Source of the DNA: Agrobacterium vaccinii
GTDB taxonomy: Bacteria > Pseudomonadota > Alphaproteobacteria > Rhizobiales > Rhizobiaceae
Reading direction: 5' to 3'
Length of the DNA: 64,000 bases
Assembly: GCF_021310995.1 (NCBI RefSeq)
Contig: NZ_CP054150.1
Coordinates: 2,604,001-2,668,000, forward strand
Under the pieces are notes generated by a model. It did not search any database and was not told where the DNA came from. It saw only the letters and a list, made by a program, of their open reading frames with translations. Positions 27,574 to 36,779 of this stretch are shown piece after piece (the stretch's first letter is position 1; every line of letters starts with the position of its first letter). The position numbers and the translations under genes are program-made.

Positions 27574-28557
27574 ATGCGGAAGAAAGTCCTTGTCGTCGGC
27601 GGAGCCGGATATATCGGTTCTCACACCTGCCTGCTGCTGGCGGAACGTGGATATGAGCCTGTCGTTCTCGACAACCTTTCCAATGGCCATGAAGAATTCG
27701 TCCGCTGGGGACCTTTCGAGCAGGGTGACATCAGGGACCGCGCTCGCCTCGACGAGGTTTTCGCCAAGCACAAGCCGGAGGCCGTGCTACACTTCGCAGC
27801 GCTGATCGAAGTCGGCGAATCCGTCAAAAACCCCGTTGCATTCTACGATAATAACGTGACCGGCGCGCTGACGCTGCTATCCGCCACGATGGATGCAGGC
27901 GTGAAGGCTTTCGTCTTCTCCTCGACCTGCGCGACCTACGGCCTACCGGAACGCGTGCCACTGGACGAAACCCACCGCCAAGCACCGATCAACCCCTATG
28001 GCCGCACCAAATGGGTGGTCGAGCAGGCGTTGAAAGACTACAGCACCTATAAGGACTTGAAGTCGGTCATGCTGCGCTACTTCAACGCCGCAGGCGCCGA
28101 TTTCGAAGGTCGCATCGGCGAGTGGCACAAGCCTGAAACCCACGCCATTCCGCTGGCCATCGAAGCAGCTCTTGGTCGTCGTGAAGGCTTCAAGGTGTTC
28201 GGCACGGACTATGACACGCGCGACGGCACCTGCGTGCGCGACTATATCCACATTCTCGATCTGGCCGATGCCCATGTGCGCGCCGTGGACTACCTCCTGG
28301 CGGGTGGCGAAACGGTGGAGCTGAACCTCGGCACCGGCACTGGCACGACCGTCAAGGAACTGCTCGACACGATTTCGGAAGTGTCAGGCCGTCCTTTCCC
28401 CGTGGAATATGCGGATCGCCGCGAAGGTGATTCCACGACGCTGGTCGCCAACAACGACAAGGCCCGCGAAGTGCTGGGTTGGGAGCCGCAATACACGCTG
28501 GAAGACATCATCCGCTCGGCGTGGCGCTGGCACTCCTCCAGAAACGAAAGCATGTAG
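27574..28557 (+). CDS. galE: UDP-glucose 4-epimerase
   Basis: Interconverts UDP-glucose and UDP-galactose, supplying galactose for exopolysaccharide and lipopolysaccharide. The 327-residue product is a classic short-chain epimerase: NAD motif GGAGYIG (9-15), VLDNLSNGH, SSTCATYG, and catalytic Y142/K146 in NPYGRTKW. Length is usual. In rhizobia the same enzyme is called ExoB; whether this copy serves succinoglycan cannot be told. It has its own unit between a terminator and a convergent pectin operon. Confidence 0.94.
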   Translation: MRKKVLVVGGAGYIGSHTCLLLAERGYEPVVLDNLSNGHEEFVRWGPFEQGDIRDRARLDEVFAKHKPEAVLHFAALIEVGESVKNPVAFYDNNVTGALTLLSATMDAGVKAFVFSSTCATYGLPERVPLDETHRQAPINPYGRTKWVVEQALKDYSTYKDLKSVMLRYFNAAGADFEGRIGEWHKPETHAIPLAIEAALGRREGFKVFGTDYDTRDGTCVRDYIHILDLADAHVRAVDYLLAGGETVELNLGTGTGTTVKELLDTISEVSGRPFPVEYADRREGDSTTLVANNDKAREVLGWEPQYTLEDIIRSAWRWHSSRNESM

Positions 28558-28568
28558 AGCCGACAAGA

Positions 28569-28590
28569 GGCGGCGGATCACTCCGCCGCC
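28569..28590. terminator. GC-rich hairpin at the convergent end of galE and the pectin operon
   Basis: Nine-base stem GGCGGCGGA / TCCGCCGCC around a four-base loop, with the stop codon of the glycosidase gene in the loop. There is no T run, so termination strength is uncertain. Confidence 0.45.
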
Positions 28591-29699
28591 TTCACCACCT
28601 CTTGGTCGCGCGCCGACCGACGAGTTTCCGCATAGGCCATCATCAGGGGAGCCACGCCTTTGATATCGTCGTCACGAAGGGTTTCCGACAGGTAGTAACC
28701 GACCGTCCCATCACGATAGACGCCTTCGAAGCCACCGAGACCGGCAACGCAGCAAATGTGGCCCAGCCTCACGCGACCACAGGCATCTCGCGTCATTTCA
28801 TTGTCGATGAGACCATCCAATGCGCGTTGGCCCGTCTCGGCAGACAAGCCGGAAATTCCCAGCCGCGCGCCTTTGAGAAAAAAGTAGGCGAACATGGCGG
28901 TCGCAGAACTTTCAGCGTAGTTGCCTTCGACATCGGGCACATCCACCACCTGCAGCCAACGGCCATCGGCTGTTTGCAGCGACCGTATTTTTGCAGCCAG
29001 TCGCCCCGCGCGTTGTTCGATCTCCGTCCGCTCCGCGCCCTGCGGCAGGGTCTCGACGATATCGACGAAGGCCATGGCAAGCCAACCGATGGCGCGACCC
29101 CAATGGGCCGGAGAAAGACCACTCACCGGATCCGCCCAGCCTTGCAACCGCGATTCGTCATAGCCGTGGCGATAGAGCGAGGATGTTTCCTCATAGGTCA
29201 GATCGAGCGCGGTCAGGAACTGCTTGATGGCGTCCTGTTGCAGATCGACCTGACCAGTCGTATCAGCATATTCCAGCTTGAACGGCAGCGCCATATAGAG
29301 CCCGTCCAGCCAGACCTGATGCGGATAGCGCAATTTGTGCCAATAGGGCCCGGCCTGCGTGCGCGGGTGGAAGTGGAGCTGCTCTGCCAGCGGCTTGGCA
29401 GCCTCCAGCCATTTCGCTTCTCCCGTCAGCCGGTGCAGGTAGAGCAGGGCCCGACCAGCCAGCACATTGTCGATGTTGAACTCATCGACGCGGTAGCCTG
29501 CAAGCCTGTTCTGCGCATCCACCTGACCACCGACGAGCCGCAGCAGATGATCCAGCCAGCGCTGCTCACCCGTCGCTTCGTACAGCGTGATCAGGCCGCG
29601 ATAGAGACATCCGTCCTCGTAGCACCACGATCCGCCTTTGTAGTACTCGTAATCGCTGCTGTAATCGTCAAAGTAACTGGTCAGCATGGGCTTTGTCAT
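28578..29699 (-). CDS. Glycoside hydrolase family 88/105 (unsaturated rhamnogalacturonyl hydrolase type)
   Basis: Predicted to remove an unsaturated uronic acid residue from pectin-derived oligosaccharides. The 373-residue protein shows the (alpha/alpha)6 barrel family pattern: GGSWCYEDGCLYRGLITLY near the N terminus, VDEFNIDNVLAGRALLYL, the catalytic-region WADPVSGLSPAHWGRAIGWL, and a C-terminal GTVGYYLSE. There is no signal peptide, so it acts in the cytoplasm on imported oligomers. ATG 29699 overlaps the GH28 gene by 32 bases; ATG 29687 is an alternative. Last gene of the operon. Confidence 0.88.
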   Translation of the reverse strand: MTKPMLTSYFDDYSSDYEYYKGGSWCYEDGCLYRGLITLYEATGEQRWLDHLLRLVGGQVDAQNRLAGYRVDEFNIDNVLAGRALLYLHRLTGEAKWLEAAKPLAEQLHFHPRTQAGPYWHKLRYPHQVWLDGLYMALPFKLEYADTTGQVDLQQDAIKQFLTALDLTYEETSSLYRHGYDESRLQGWADPVSGLSPAHWGRAIGWLAMAFVDIVETLPQGAERTEIEQRAGRLAAKIRSLQTADGRWLQVVDVPDVEGNYAESSATAMFAYFFLKGARLGISGLSAETGQRALDGLIDNEMTRDACGRVRLGHICCVAGLGGFEGVYRDGTVGYYLSETLRDDDIKGVAPLMMAYAETRRSARDQEVVKAAE

Positions 29700-31209
29700 T
29701 CTCGGTTGGATCGATGGAAGCGGGATGAAGTCCCGACAGGGTTGTGAACTGCGTGTTTTCGGCGATGATACCGGCATGCCTGAGCGCAGGCAGATCGCTC
29801 GCCATTTCAGCCACCTGCGGCTCGGCAGCGGGATCGAAGGTAACGCGGTAATTCTCAATCATTACCTCGCGAATGGGGGATTCCGGCAGGCCGTAAAACA
29901 CCGCAGCGGCAGTGCCGGCGCCTGATACCTCGACATTGCGCAGCATGAAGCCCGAAAGGTGCGGTGTTTCCGCAGTCACGGGCAAAGGCAGGCGCGACTG
30001 GACGAAATCGGAGCGGCCATCGGCATCGCAAAAGTAGAAGGAATTGACGGCCACGGGCGTCGCAACATTCTCCATCCGGCAATCGAGAAGGCTGATATCG
30101 GTGACCTCTCCGCCACGCCCGCGCCGCGTCTTGATGCGCAAACCGCGATCCGTGCCGATGAAATGGCACCGGCTGATGGTGACATCGGAAACACCGGCGC
30201 TCATCTCGCTGCCCATGACGACGGCGCCATGGCCGCGCTGCATCAGGCAATTGACGATGTCTATCCGCTCCGTCCTACGGTCAGGGCCACCCAGCGGATG
30301 CTTCTTGCCAGCCTTGATGGCAATGCAGTCATCCCCCACCGAAATGGACAGGCCGACGAGGCGAACATCGCGGCAGCACTCCGGGTTGAAGCCATCCGTG
30401 TTGGGTGAGTCCGGTTCGTTTTCGATGCTGAGGTCGGCGGCAAGAACGTGGTCGCACAACACCGGATGCACCGTCCACGAGGGGGAATTGCGCACCGTAA
30501 AACCACTCAACGTCAGATCACGGCAACCCGACAGGAACAGCGTGCGCGGACGGCGTGCACCGCGTCTGCTGTCCTTGGGCCATGTCCACCAGTCGCCCCG
30601 GTCGCCGCCCCCATCGACCACGCCTGCGCCTGTGATGGTCAGACCTTCACAATCGATGGCATTGATCACGCTTGCAAAAATCGGTTCCGCCACGCCCTCC
30701 CAGGTGCCGAAGACGCGCCCGTCATCGTGCCGCGCTGGAAAGATCGCAAGATCGCTCCAGTCGGACAGAGCCCACAGCTGCGCATCTTTTTCCAACAGAA
30801 GCGTCATGTGGCTTCTGAGATAAAGCGGCCCGGTTTTCCAGATACCGGCTGGAATTCTGAGAGTGCCATTTTCAGGCAAAGCAGCGATGGCACGGGCGAT
30901 GGCGTCTGCATTGTCAGCGAGGTCGCAAGACGCGCCGTGGTCTCTGATATCGATGAGCGCGCTTTCCACAGATGTTGTGAAGGCAAGCACGCCATCATCG
31001 ATAACAAGGTCGTAACCCGTATCCGGCGCAAGGCCGGACACGGTGAAAACGACCGATAACGTCTGGCCGGTCACGACCACGCCGCCATCCCTGCCCGCCA
31101 CGCGCCAGTCGAGCGGCTGGGACAAAGCGTGGAAATGCCTTTCGGCATGAACGCTGAATGTTGCCGTGCGCGACGAGGCGGTGATGAGCTGGATAGCGGC
31201 ATGGGTCAT
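29668..31209 (-). CDS. Glycoside hydrolase family 28 (polygalacturonase-like)
   Basis: Predicted exo-acting galacturonosidase or rhamnogalacturonan hydrolase. The 513-residue product has an N-terminal FN3-like beta domain (about 1-85) and a right-handed beta helix with all GH28 motifs: NTDGFNPE (270-277), GDDCIAIKAG (292-301), GHGAVVMGSE (326-335) and RIKT (358-361). The catalytic aspartates are D271, D293 and D294. It lacks a signal peptide, so unlike plant-attacking polygalacturonases it should trim oligomers inside the cell. The start 31209 lies ten bases after the binding protein stop. The linkage cut cannot be decided from motifs. Confidence 0.91.
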   Translation of the reverse strand: MTHAAIQLITASSRTATFSVHAERHFHALSQPLDWRVAGRDGGVVVTGQTLSVVFTVSGLAPDTGYDLVIDDGVLAFTTSVESALIDIRDHGASCDLADNADAIARAIAALPENGTLRIPAGIWKTGPLYLRSHMTLLLEKDAQLWALSDWSDLAIFPARHDDGRVFGTWEGVAEPIFASVINAIDCEGLTITGAGVVDGGGDRGDWWTWPKDSRRGARRPRTLFLSGCRDLTLSGFTVRNSPSWTVHPVLCDHVLAADLSIENEPDSPNTDGFNPECCRDVRLVGLSISVGDDCIAIKAGKKHPLGGPDRRTERIDIVNCLMQRGHGAVVMGSEMSAGVSDVTISRCHFIGTDRGLRIKTRRGRGGEVTDISLLDCRMENVATPVAVNSFYFCDADGRSDFVQSRLPLPVTAETPHLSGFMLRNVEVSGAGTAAAVFYGLPESPIREVMIENYRVTFDPAAEPQVAEMASDLPALRHAGIIAENTQFTTLSGLHPASIDPTENDKAHADQLL

Positions 31210-31219
31210 GGGAGTTTCC

Positions 31220-32491
31220 TTAGATCCCGGCCAGGGCTTCATCGATGGAAGCGATGATTTCGGCAGCGGTATCCTCGGCAGATTGCTGGCCATAGGCAAA
31301 GGCTTCCAGATTGGTATCGAAAGCATCGGTGACACGCGGATGCTCGATCAGCGGCGAGACCTTCGGCCCCTCTGATTCCACCACGACCTTGTAGGATTCA
31401 GCCTGCACAGGCTTGATCTTGCCCGCATCCGTCAGCGTTTTGATGGCGATCTTGCTGGAGGGAATGCCACGCGTCGCGCCCAGAATGGCCACCGCTTCTG
31501 GATCGTTCAGCAGACAATTGATGACCTGTGCCGCCGCCTTCGGTTCCTTGCTGTTCTTCGAGATCGAAAACAACATGGATGGCTTGCGATAGATGCCTTC
31601 GGACTTACCGCCTTCGGATTTTGGAGAATGCGCCGGCACGAGTTCCAGACCCTTTTCCAGTGGCGCTGCGATCTTGCCGTAGGTGGTGTCCCACTGATAG
31701 GTGCTGGCGTAACGGCCATTGGCCCATTTCGGATTTTCAAACAGCGGGCGGTTGCCACCGGCAGACGAGTTCTTCCAGGACTCGATGACGCCCTTGTCCA
31801 CCATCGACTGGTAGAAACTCAGCGCTTCCGCCAGTTCCGCTTCCGACCATGCCACCTTGTTTGTCTCAGGATCGATGAAGGTCTTGCCGGTCATCTGCGT
31901 GGCACGCAGGATCACCACGATACGGGCATTGAGGCCGTTGCCTTCGGAAGGAGCGGCTTCGAAGGGGTAATAATCATTGCCCAGCTTGGCTTTCAAAACG
32001 GGAGCAGCGGCAAAAAGCTCGTCCCATGTCTTCGGGATCGCGATGCCAGCCTTTTCGTAGACCGTCTTGTTGTACATGAAGATGCGACCGGTCGTGGACA
32101 CCGGAATGCCATTCAACTTGCCTTTGACGGTCGCGCTTTGCAGATCGGCATCCGACCATTGGGTCAGATCGATGACATCCTTGAACTGGTTGAGGTCGGC
32201 AAAACCATCGCCGTTCTTGGAAAACAATGGCAACCATGGCCAGTTGGTCTGCATGATGTCCGGTTCGGTGCGACCGGCAAGCTGCGTGGCGATCTTTTCC
32301 TGATGGCCCTGCCAGCCGGTGAATTCCGGCGAAATCGTATGGCCAAACTTGGCGCCGCAGACCTTGAGCGCTTCCTGCGTGGCCAGATGCCGGTCGTCGC
32401 TTCCCCACCACGACATGCGCAGATTGGCCGCAGACGCACTGCCAAGGCTGGTCGCAGCCAAAAGAATTGCAGTTATGATTGTACGTTTCAT
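31220..32491 (-). CDS. Sugar-binding periplasmic protein, CUT1 family (SBP family 1)
   Basis: Receptor of the oligosaccharide importer. The 423-residue product starts with a signal peptide (about 1-21, ending ASA), then NLRMSWWGSDDRH, a typical opening of family 1 sugar receptors, and later aromatic and acidic segments suited to sugar stacking. AGGA lies upstream of the start. It is encoded after both permeases and the ATPase, whereas binding protein genes more often come first. With two pectinolytic enzymes downstream, the ligand is probably an oligogalacturonide or rhamnogalacturonan fragment. Confidence 0.9.
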   Translation of the reverse strand: MKRTIITAILLAATSLGSASAANLRMSWWGSDDRHLATQEALKVCGAKFGHTISPEFTGWQGHQEKIATQLAGRTEPDIMQTNWPWLPLFSKNGDGFADLNQFKDVIDLTQWSDADLQSATVKGKLNGIPVSTTGRIFMYNKTVYEKAGIAIPKTWDELFAAAPVLKAKLGNDYYPFEAAPSEGNGLNARIVVILRATQMTGKTFIDPETNKVAWSEAELAEALSFYQSMVDKGVIESWKNSSAGGNRPLFENPKWANGRYASTYQWDTTYGKIAAPLEKGLELVPAHSPKSEGGKSEGIYRKPSMLFSISKNSKEPKAAAQVINCLLNDPEAVAILGATRGIPSSKIAIKTLTDAGKIKPVQAESYKVVVESEGPKVSPLIEHPRVTDAFDTNLEAFAYGQQSAEDTAAEIIASIDEALAGI

Positions 32492-32530
32492 TGTCTTTCC
32501 TCCCAAGAATTCAACGTAAATTGTGGTGGC

Positions 32531-33640
32531 TCACGCCAGACTGATATTTTCACCCGACTGGCGACTGAACACATGGGCAGACGCCGCATCCGCCGTCAGC
32601 CAGACCTGCTCGTCACGCAATGCCTTGCGGTCGTAGGCCTGCGCCGGAACCACAGCGATGACGCGGTTGGAGCCTGCCTGAATGTGTAGATAGACCTCGT
32701 GTCCCATGAACTCGACATGGCTGATCGTGCCCGAAAGGGCATTTGGCGTGTCTGGCGTGGCAAGGCTGAAATGCTGCGGGCGGACACCAAGAATGATGTC
32801 CTTCGGCGCATCCGCCTTCAGACGGCCGGTCAGTTCTGGCCCGAGCTGCACCTTCTGCCTGGCAATGTTAATAGCGCCGTCGCTTTCCAGCGTCGCATCG
32901 ATGAGGTTCATTTCCGGGCTGCCGATAAAGCCCGCAACGAAGGCGTTGGCCGGTCTGGTATAAAGCGTGACGGGGTCCGCCACCTGCATGATGTGACCTT
33001 CCTTCATAACGCAGATGCGGTCGCCCATGGTCATGGCTTCGGTCTGGTCATGGGTGACATAAACGACCGTCGCCTGTTGTCCCTCAGCCTTCAGCCGTTT
33101 GTGCAAATCGGTGATGCGCACACGCATGGACGCGCGCAGCTTCGCATCAAGGTTGGACAGCGGTTCGTCGAACAGGAAGACCTGCGGCTTCTTGATCAGC
33201 GCGCGACCGACGGCCACACGCTGGGCCTGTCCGCCGGAAAGCTGCTTGGGCAGGCGGTCGAGCAGCGCCTGGATTTCCAGCGTCTCGGACACATCCTGCG
33301 TCGCCGCCTCGATATCCTGTTTGGAGCGGCGCTTGAGGCGCATGCTGAAGGAGAGGTTCTTGCGCACCTTCATATGCGGATAGAGCGCGTAATTCTGAAA
33401 CACCATGGAGATGCCGCGCTCGCCCGGTGGCTTATCGTTGACCAGCTCGCCACCGATGCGGATTTCACCGCCGGTGATGCGCTCCAGCCCGGCGATCATG
33501 CGAAGCGTTGTGGACTTGGCGCAGCCGGAGGGTCCGACCAGCACCATGAACTCACCATCCTCGATATCGAGATTGATGCCGTGCACCGCGCGGAAGGACG
33601 CATAGTCTTTTTCGAGATTGCGGAGTTGAAGACGTGCCAT
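32531..33640 (-). CDS. Sugar ABC transporter ATP-binding protein, UgpC/MsmK-like, with variant Walker A
   Basis: ATPase of the CUT1 sugar importer (369 residues). The signature is LSGGQAQRVAVGRAL, Walker B is VFLFDEPLSNLDA, and the switch is VTHDQTEAMTMGD; a TOBE/MalK-type C-terminal domain follows. The Walker A loop reads GPSGCAKST (36-44), with Ala at position 41 where the consensus has Gly; the codon is GCC, so it is not a reading error on my part. The variant may be tolerated; I recall similar loops in rhizobial sugar ATPases. The start at 33640 gives the family N terminus MARLQLRNLEKDY. It lies five bases after the permease gene. Confidence 0.92.
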   Translation of the reverse strand: MARLQLRNLEKDYASFRAVHGINLDIEDGEFMVLVGPSGCAKSTTLRMIAGLERITGGEIRIGGELVNDKPPGERGISMVFQNYALYPHMKVRKNLSFSMRLKRRSKQDIEAATQDVSETLEIQALLDRLPKQLSGGQAQRVAVGRALIKKPQVFLFDEPLSNLDAKLRASMRVRITDLHKRLKAEGQQATVVYVTHDQTEAMTMGDRICVMKEGHIMQVADPVTLYTRPANAFVAGFIGSPEMNLIDATLESDGAINIARQKVQLGPELTGRLKADAPKDIILGVRPQHFSLATPDTPNALSGTISHVEFMGHEVYLHIQAGSNRVIAVVPAQAYDRKALRDEQVWLTADAASAHVFSRQSGENISLA

Positions 33641-33645
33641 TTCGA

Positions 33646-34554
33646 TTATCCTTTGATGCCGCCAGCGGAGATGCCGTCGATGAAATATTTCTGCGCCACG
33701 AAGAACACGACGAGAGCGGGCGTGATAGCGAGCACCGACATGGCGAGAATGCGGTTCCAGTCGAAGGCTTCCGTGGTGTCGATCGACAGTTTCAGGGCCA
33801 GTGACACCGGGTATTTCTCGATGGACGACAGGTAGATCAGCGGTCCCAGAAAGTCGTTCATCGTCCACATGAACTGAAACAGGCAGACAGAAATCAGCGC
33901 GGGCGTCAAAAGCGGCACGACGATGAAGAACAGCGTCTGCATGGTGGAGGCACCATCGACGCGGGCTGCCTCTTCCATGTCACGCGGGATGGCGCGCAGG
34001 AACTGCACGAGCATGAAGACGAAGAAGGCATCACCGGCAAAGGCCGAGGGAACCCAGAGGGGCAGATACGTATCCAGCCAGCCGAGGTCGCGAAACAGCA
34101 GATATTGTGGAATGCGTGTGACGACATTGGGCAGGAGAAGCGTCGCGATCAGCGAGGCGAACAGGATTTTCTTGCCCGGAAATTCGAAACGCGCAAAGCC
34201 ATAGGCAACCGCCGTGCAGGAGATGGCCGTGCCGATCATCTTCGGCAGGACGATCCATAGCGTGTTGAGGAAAAACGTTCCGAATGTGTAGGGCGTCGAT
34301 GTCTTCCACCCCTTGATGTAGCCGTCCAGTGTAGGATTTTCCGGCCAGAAACCGGGATTGTTGAAAATCTCGGAATTGGTCTTGAAGGATGCCCCGATCA
34401 GCCAGATCAGCGGATAGAGCATCAGCAGACCGACGGCGGCCAGCAGGAAATAACGGATGGCGGCACTGATGCGGGCGCGAACCCGCTCCCGGTTACGGGA
34501 TTGTTCGGCATCCATTGCGGCGGCGTCGATGTTGGAAACAGCGTGATCGACCAT
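33646..34554 (-). CDS. Sugar ABC transporter permease, CUT1 family (MalG-like)
   Basis: Membrane subunit, 302 residues, with six hydrophobic segments after a polar N-terminal tail of about 30 residues. The EAA loop reads MEEAARVDGASTMQTLFFIVVPLLTP, exactly the MalG/AraQ pattern. It starts two bases after the partner permease ends. The extended, charged N terminus is longer than in many homologues. Confidence 0.92.
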   Translation of the reverse strand: MVDHAVSNIDAAAMDAEQSRNRERVRARISAAIRYFLLAAVGLLMLYPLIWLIGASFKTNSEIFNNPGFWPENPTLDGYIKGWKTSTPYTFGTFFLNTLWIVLPKMIGTAISCTAVAYGFARFEFPGKKILFASLIATLLLPNVVTRIPQYLLFRDLGWLDTYLPLWVPSAFAGDAFFVFMLVQFLRAIPRDMEEAARVDGASTMQTLFFIVVPLLTPALISVCLFQFMWTMNDFLGPLIYLSSIEKYPVSLALKLSIDTTEAFDWNRILAMSVLAITPALVVFFVAQKYFIDGISAGGIKG

Positions 34555-34556
34555 GA

Positions 34557-35441
34557 TCAGCTCCTTTTATCGCCAGCGTAGTAAACCCAGTGGCGCGAGG
34601 ACCAGAAGGCAACGACGGTGAGAACCATGATGATGACGAACAGAACCCATGCGATGGCCGAGGCGTAGCCCATGTCGAACCGCTTGAACGCTTCATCGTA
34701 AATATAGAGAGGCAGCAGATAGGTTGATTTCAGCGGGCCACCCTGCGTGATGATGTAGGGGCCGTTAAACTCCTGAAATGCCTGAACCATCTGCATGATG
34801 AGATTGAAGAAGATGACGGGCGTGATGAGCGGCAGCGTGATGTGGACGAAGGTTTTCCATTTACCAGCGCCATCGATGGAGGCAGCCTCGTAGAGCGAAT
34901 TATCGACGCTCTGCAATGCGGCAAGGAAGATGACCATGGCCGAACCGAACTGCCAGATGCGCAGCAGCGTGATGGTGAAGAGCGCATTGGTCGGATCGCC
35001 GAACCAGTTGACGCCTTCGAAGCCCAGCAGGGCAAGGCCCATATTGACGAGGCCCGTATCGGCAAAGATGTAGCGCCACAAAACCGCAACGGCGATGGAG
35101 CCACCCAGAATGGATGGCACATAATAGGCGGTGCGGAAGAAATTGATGGCCTTCAGCTTGTAGTTCAAAATGACCGCGATGAAGAGCGCGAAAACAAGCT
35201 TCAGCGGAACCGTGGTGAACACATAGATCAGCGTCACCCACAGCGACTTGCGGAATGTGCGGTCGTTGGTGAAGAGCTTGATGTAGTTGGCAAGGCCGGT
35301 GAATGTCGGCTGGTCCAGCAGATTGTAGTTGGTAAAACTGAGATAGAGCGACGCCAGAAACGGCAGCGTGGTGAAGATCAAAAGCCCGATGATATAGGGC
35401 GATAGATAGAAGAGCCCGAGAAAACGATTATCGCCGCTCAT
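34557..35441 (-). CDS. Sugar ABC transporter permease, CUT1 family (MalF/UgpA-like)
   Basis: Partner membrane subunit, 294 residues. It has six hydrophobic segments and the EAA loop YEAASIDGAGKWKTFVHITLPLITP. It is the first clearly recognisable gene of the minus-strand pectin operon; a 43-codon reading frame overlaps its start by four bases. An AraC-type regulator gene lies divergent, 291 bases away. Confidence 0.92.
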   Translation of the reverse strand: MSGDNRFLGLFYLSPYIIGLLIFTTLPFLASLYLSFTNYNLLDQPTFTGLANYIKLFTNDRTFRKSLWVTLIYVFTTVPLKLVFALFIAVILNYKLKAINFFRTAYYVPSILGGSIAVAVLWRYIFADTGLVNMGLALLGFEGVNWFGDPTNALFTITLLRIWQFGSAMVIFLAALQSVDNSLYEAASIDGAGKWKTFVHITLPLITPVIFFNLIMQMVQAFQEFNGPYIITQGGPLKSTYLLPLYIYDEAFKRFDMGYASAIAWVLFVIIMVLTVVAFWSSRHWVYYAGDKRS

Positions 35442-35569
35442 GCACGCACTCCGTCATTCCACGGCGTTGCCACCAGCGATATTTCGGATCGAAGCAGCCC
35501 CAGAAGGCCGAGCGAAAGTGCCGCGATGACGAACTCATCACGCTGAAATGGATGTTCTTTATTCTGCAT
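35438..35569 (-). CDS. Possible small protein overlapping the pectin permease gene
   Basis: A 43-residue reading frame (MQNKEHPFQRDEF...) that ends in an ATGA overlap with the permease start, the same coupling used throughout this window. The middle is moderately hydrophobic (VIAALSLGLLGLL). There is no good ribosome-binding sequence before its ATG. I do not recognise the sequence; it may be a leader peptide, a remnant of a longer gene, or chance. Confidence 0.35.
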   Translation of the reverse strand: MQNKEHPFQRDEFVIAALSLGLLGLLRSEISLVATPWNDGVRA

Positions 35570-35732
35570 CGTTGCTAATTGAAGAGTTCGGATCGAATGC
35601 CTCACCTCTAAGGCAAATCCGCCGAAAACCCCAAATCCTCCCGTTTCCTCACCAGCCTATTCTTTTTCAGGCTCAAGAGATAATATGACTTCTTCAGTGG
35701 CATGATGGAAATCGACATTTTCGGGAAAAGAG

Positions 35733-36683
35733 ATGGACAAAATTGAAGGTAACGTTTTTGCCGAGATACCGGTCAACGCGCTTGCACTGACGCTGACGCG
35801 CTCGACGATCAAGATGCTGCACGCGCCGACATGGAGCATCGACAAGACCAACAGCGTCCATGATTTTCTGATCTGCCTGACGGGAAGTGCAGCCTATGAG
35901 ATTGGCGGCGAAACCATCATGATGGAGCCTGGGACGGCGATGCTGATTCCCGCCAACACCCGCTTCGTCGGGCGTTCCACCTCAGCAGAACTCTACACCG
36001 GGATCGCTCAGCATTTCACCCTCGATCTGTTCGGGCGGCTGAACTTCATTTCGCAGATACATCTGCGAAAAAGCGTGACCTTGCCCCATTGGGACATCCT
36101 CGAGCCCATGGTCCAGCGCTATCACGACCTCGCACCGCCATCATCCACCACCCTGATGCAGCATCACCTGCTGATGGTTCTGTTGATGGAGTTTACCAAT
36201 GAAGCCTTCGTGGAATGGCGAGAGCAATCGGTCGGCAATGTCAGCAATCCAGATGCGCTGTCTCTGGCGATCATGGTGGCCGCCAACCAGATCGCGGTCG
36301 ATCCTGTCAGCCCGACGGTGGCAGAGCAGGTCATTGCCGCAGCACCCTATAATCCCGATTATTTCAAACGCGAGTTCAAGCGTCAGATAGGCTGGACGCC
36401 CGTCAAATTTCAGGAATTCAAACGCATGGAACGGGCTATGGGCCTTTTGGCCAGCGGATGCCATGTCAAATACGCTGCAGAGCAATCTGGCTACAGCGAT
36501 GCCTATTACTTCTCGCGCATGTTCAAGCGTTACATCGGCATAAGTCCGGCGGGATACAAGGAAGCCGAGAGGCGGCACCGCGAAGGCGCCTATCCTCGTG
36601 GTGAAGAGGACGGCAAGATCGTCTATCCGCTGTCGCGCACCCACCTGTCGGCACCTTCGCCTGATGTGGTGGATCATTCGTAA
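35733..36683 (+). CDS. AraC-family transcriptional regulator of the pectin operon
   Basis: A 316-residue regulator with an N-terminal cupin-like sensor (EIGGETIMMEPGTAMLIPANTRFVG) and a C-terminal double helix-turn-helix. The AraC signature is visible in VKYAAEQSGYSDAYYFSRMFKRYIGISPAGYKE. It is transcribed away from the transporter operon and probably activates it in response to a pectin-derived sugar acid. The first helix-turn-helix (VAEQVIAAAPYNPDYFKREFKRQIG) is also recognisable. A shared terminator separates it from the PRC-barrel gene. Confidence 0.9.
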   Translation: MDKIEGNVFAEIPVNALALTLTRSTIKMLHAPTWSIDKTNSVHDFLICLTGSAAYEIGGETIMMEPGTAMLIPANTRFVGRSTSAELYTGIAQHFTLDLFGRLNFISQIHLRKSVTLPHWDILEPMVQRYHDLAPPSSTTLMQHHLLMVLLMEFTNEAFVEWREQSVGNVSNPDALSLAIMVAANQIAVDPVSPTVAEQVIAAAPYNPDYFKREFKRQIGWTPVKFQEFKRMERAMGLLASGCHVKYAAEQSGYSDAYYFSRMFKRYIGISPAGYKEAERRHREGAYPRGEEDGKIVYPLSRTHLSAPSPDVVDHS

Positions 36684-36707
36684 CGCCCAGGATTTCCAGC
36701 CATAAAA

Positions 36708-36735
36708 AAACACCGGTCGAAATGGACCGGTGTTT
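36708..36735. terminator. Bidirectional terminator
   Basis: Eleven-base stem AAACACCGGTC / GACCGGTGTTT around a six-base loop, with A-run on one side and T-run on the other, between the convergent AraC and PRC-barrel genes. Confidence 0.92.
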
Positions 36736-36779
36736 CCGCTACGGCATCATGCCTGTAGCGCCTCTCTCCCAGGAAGAGA

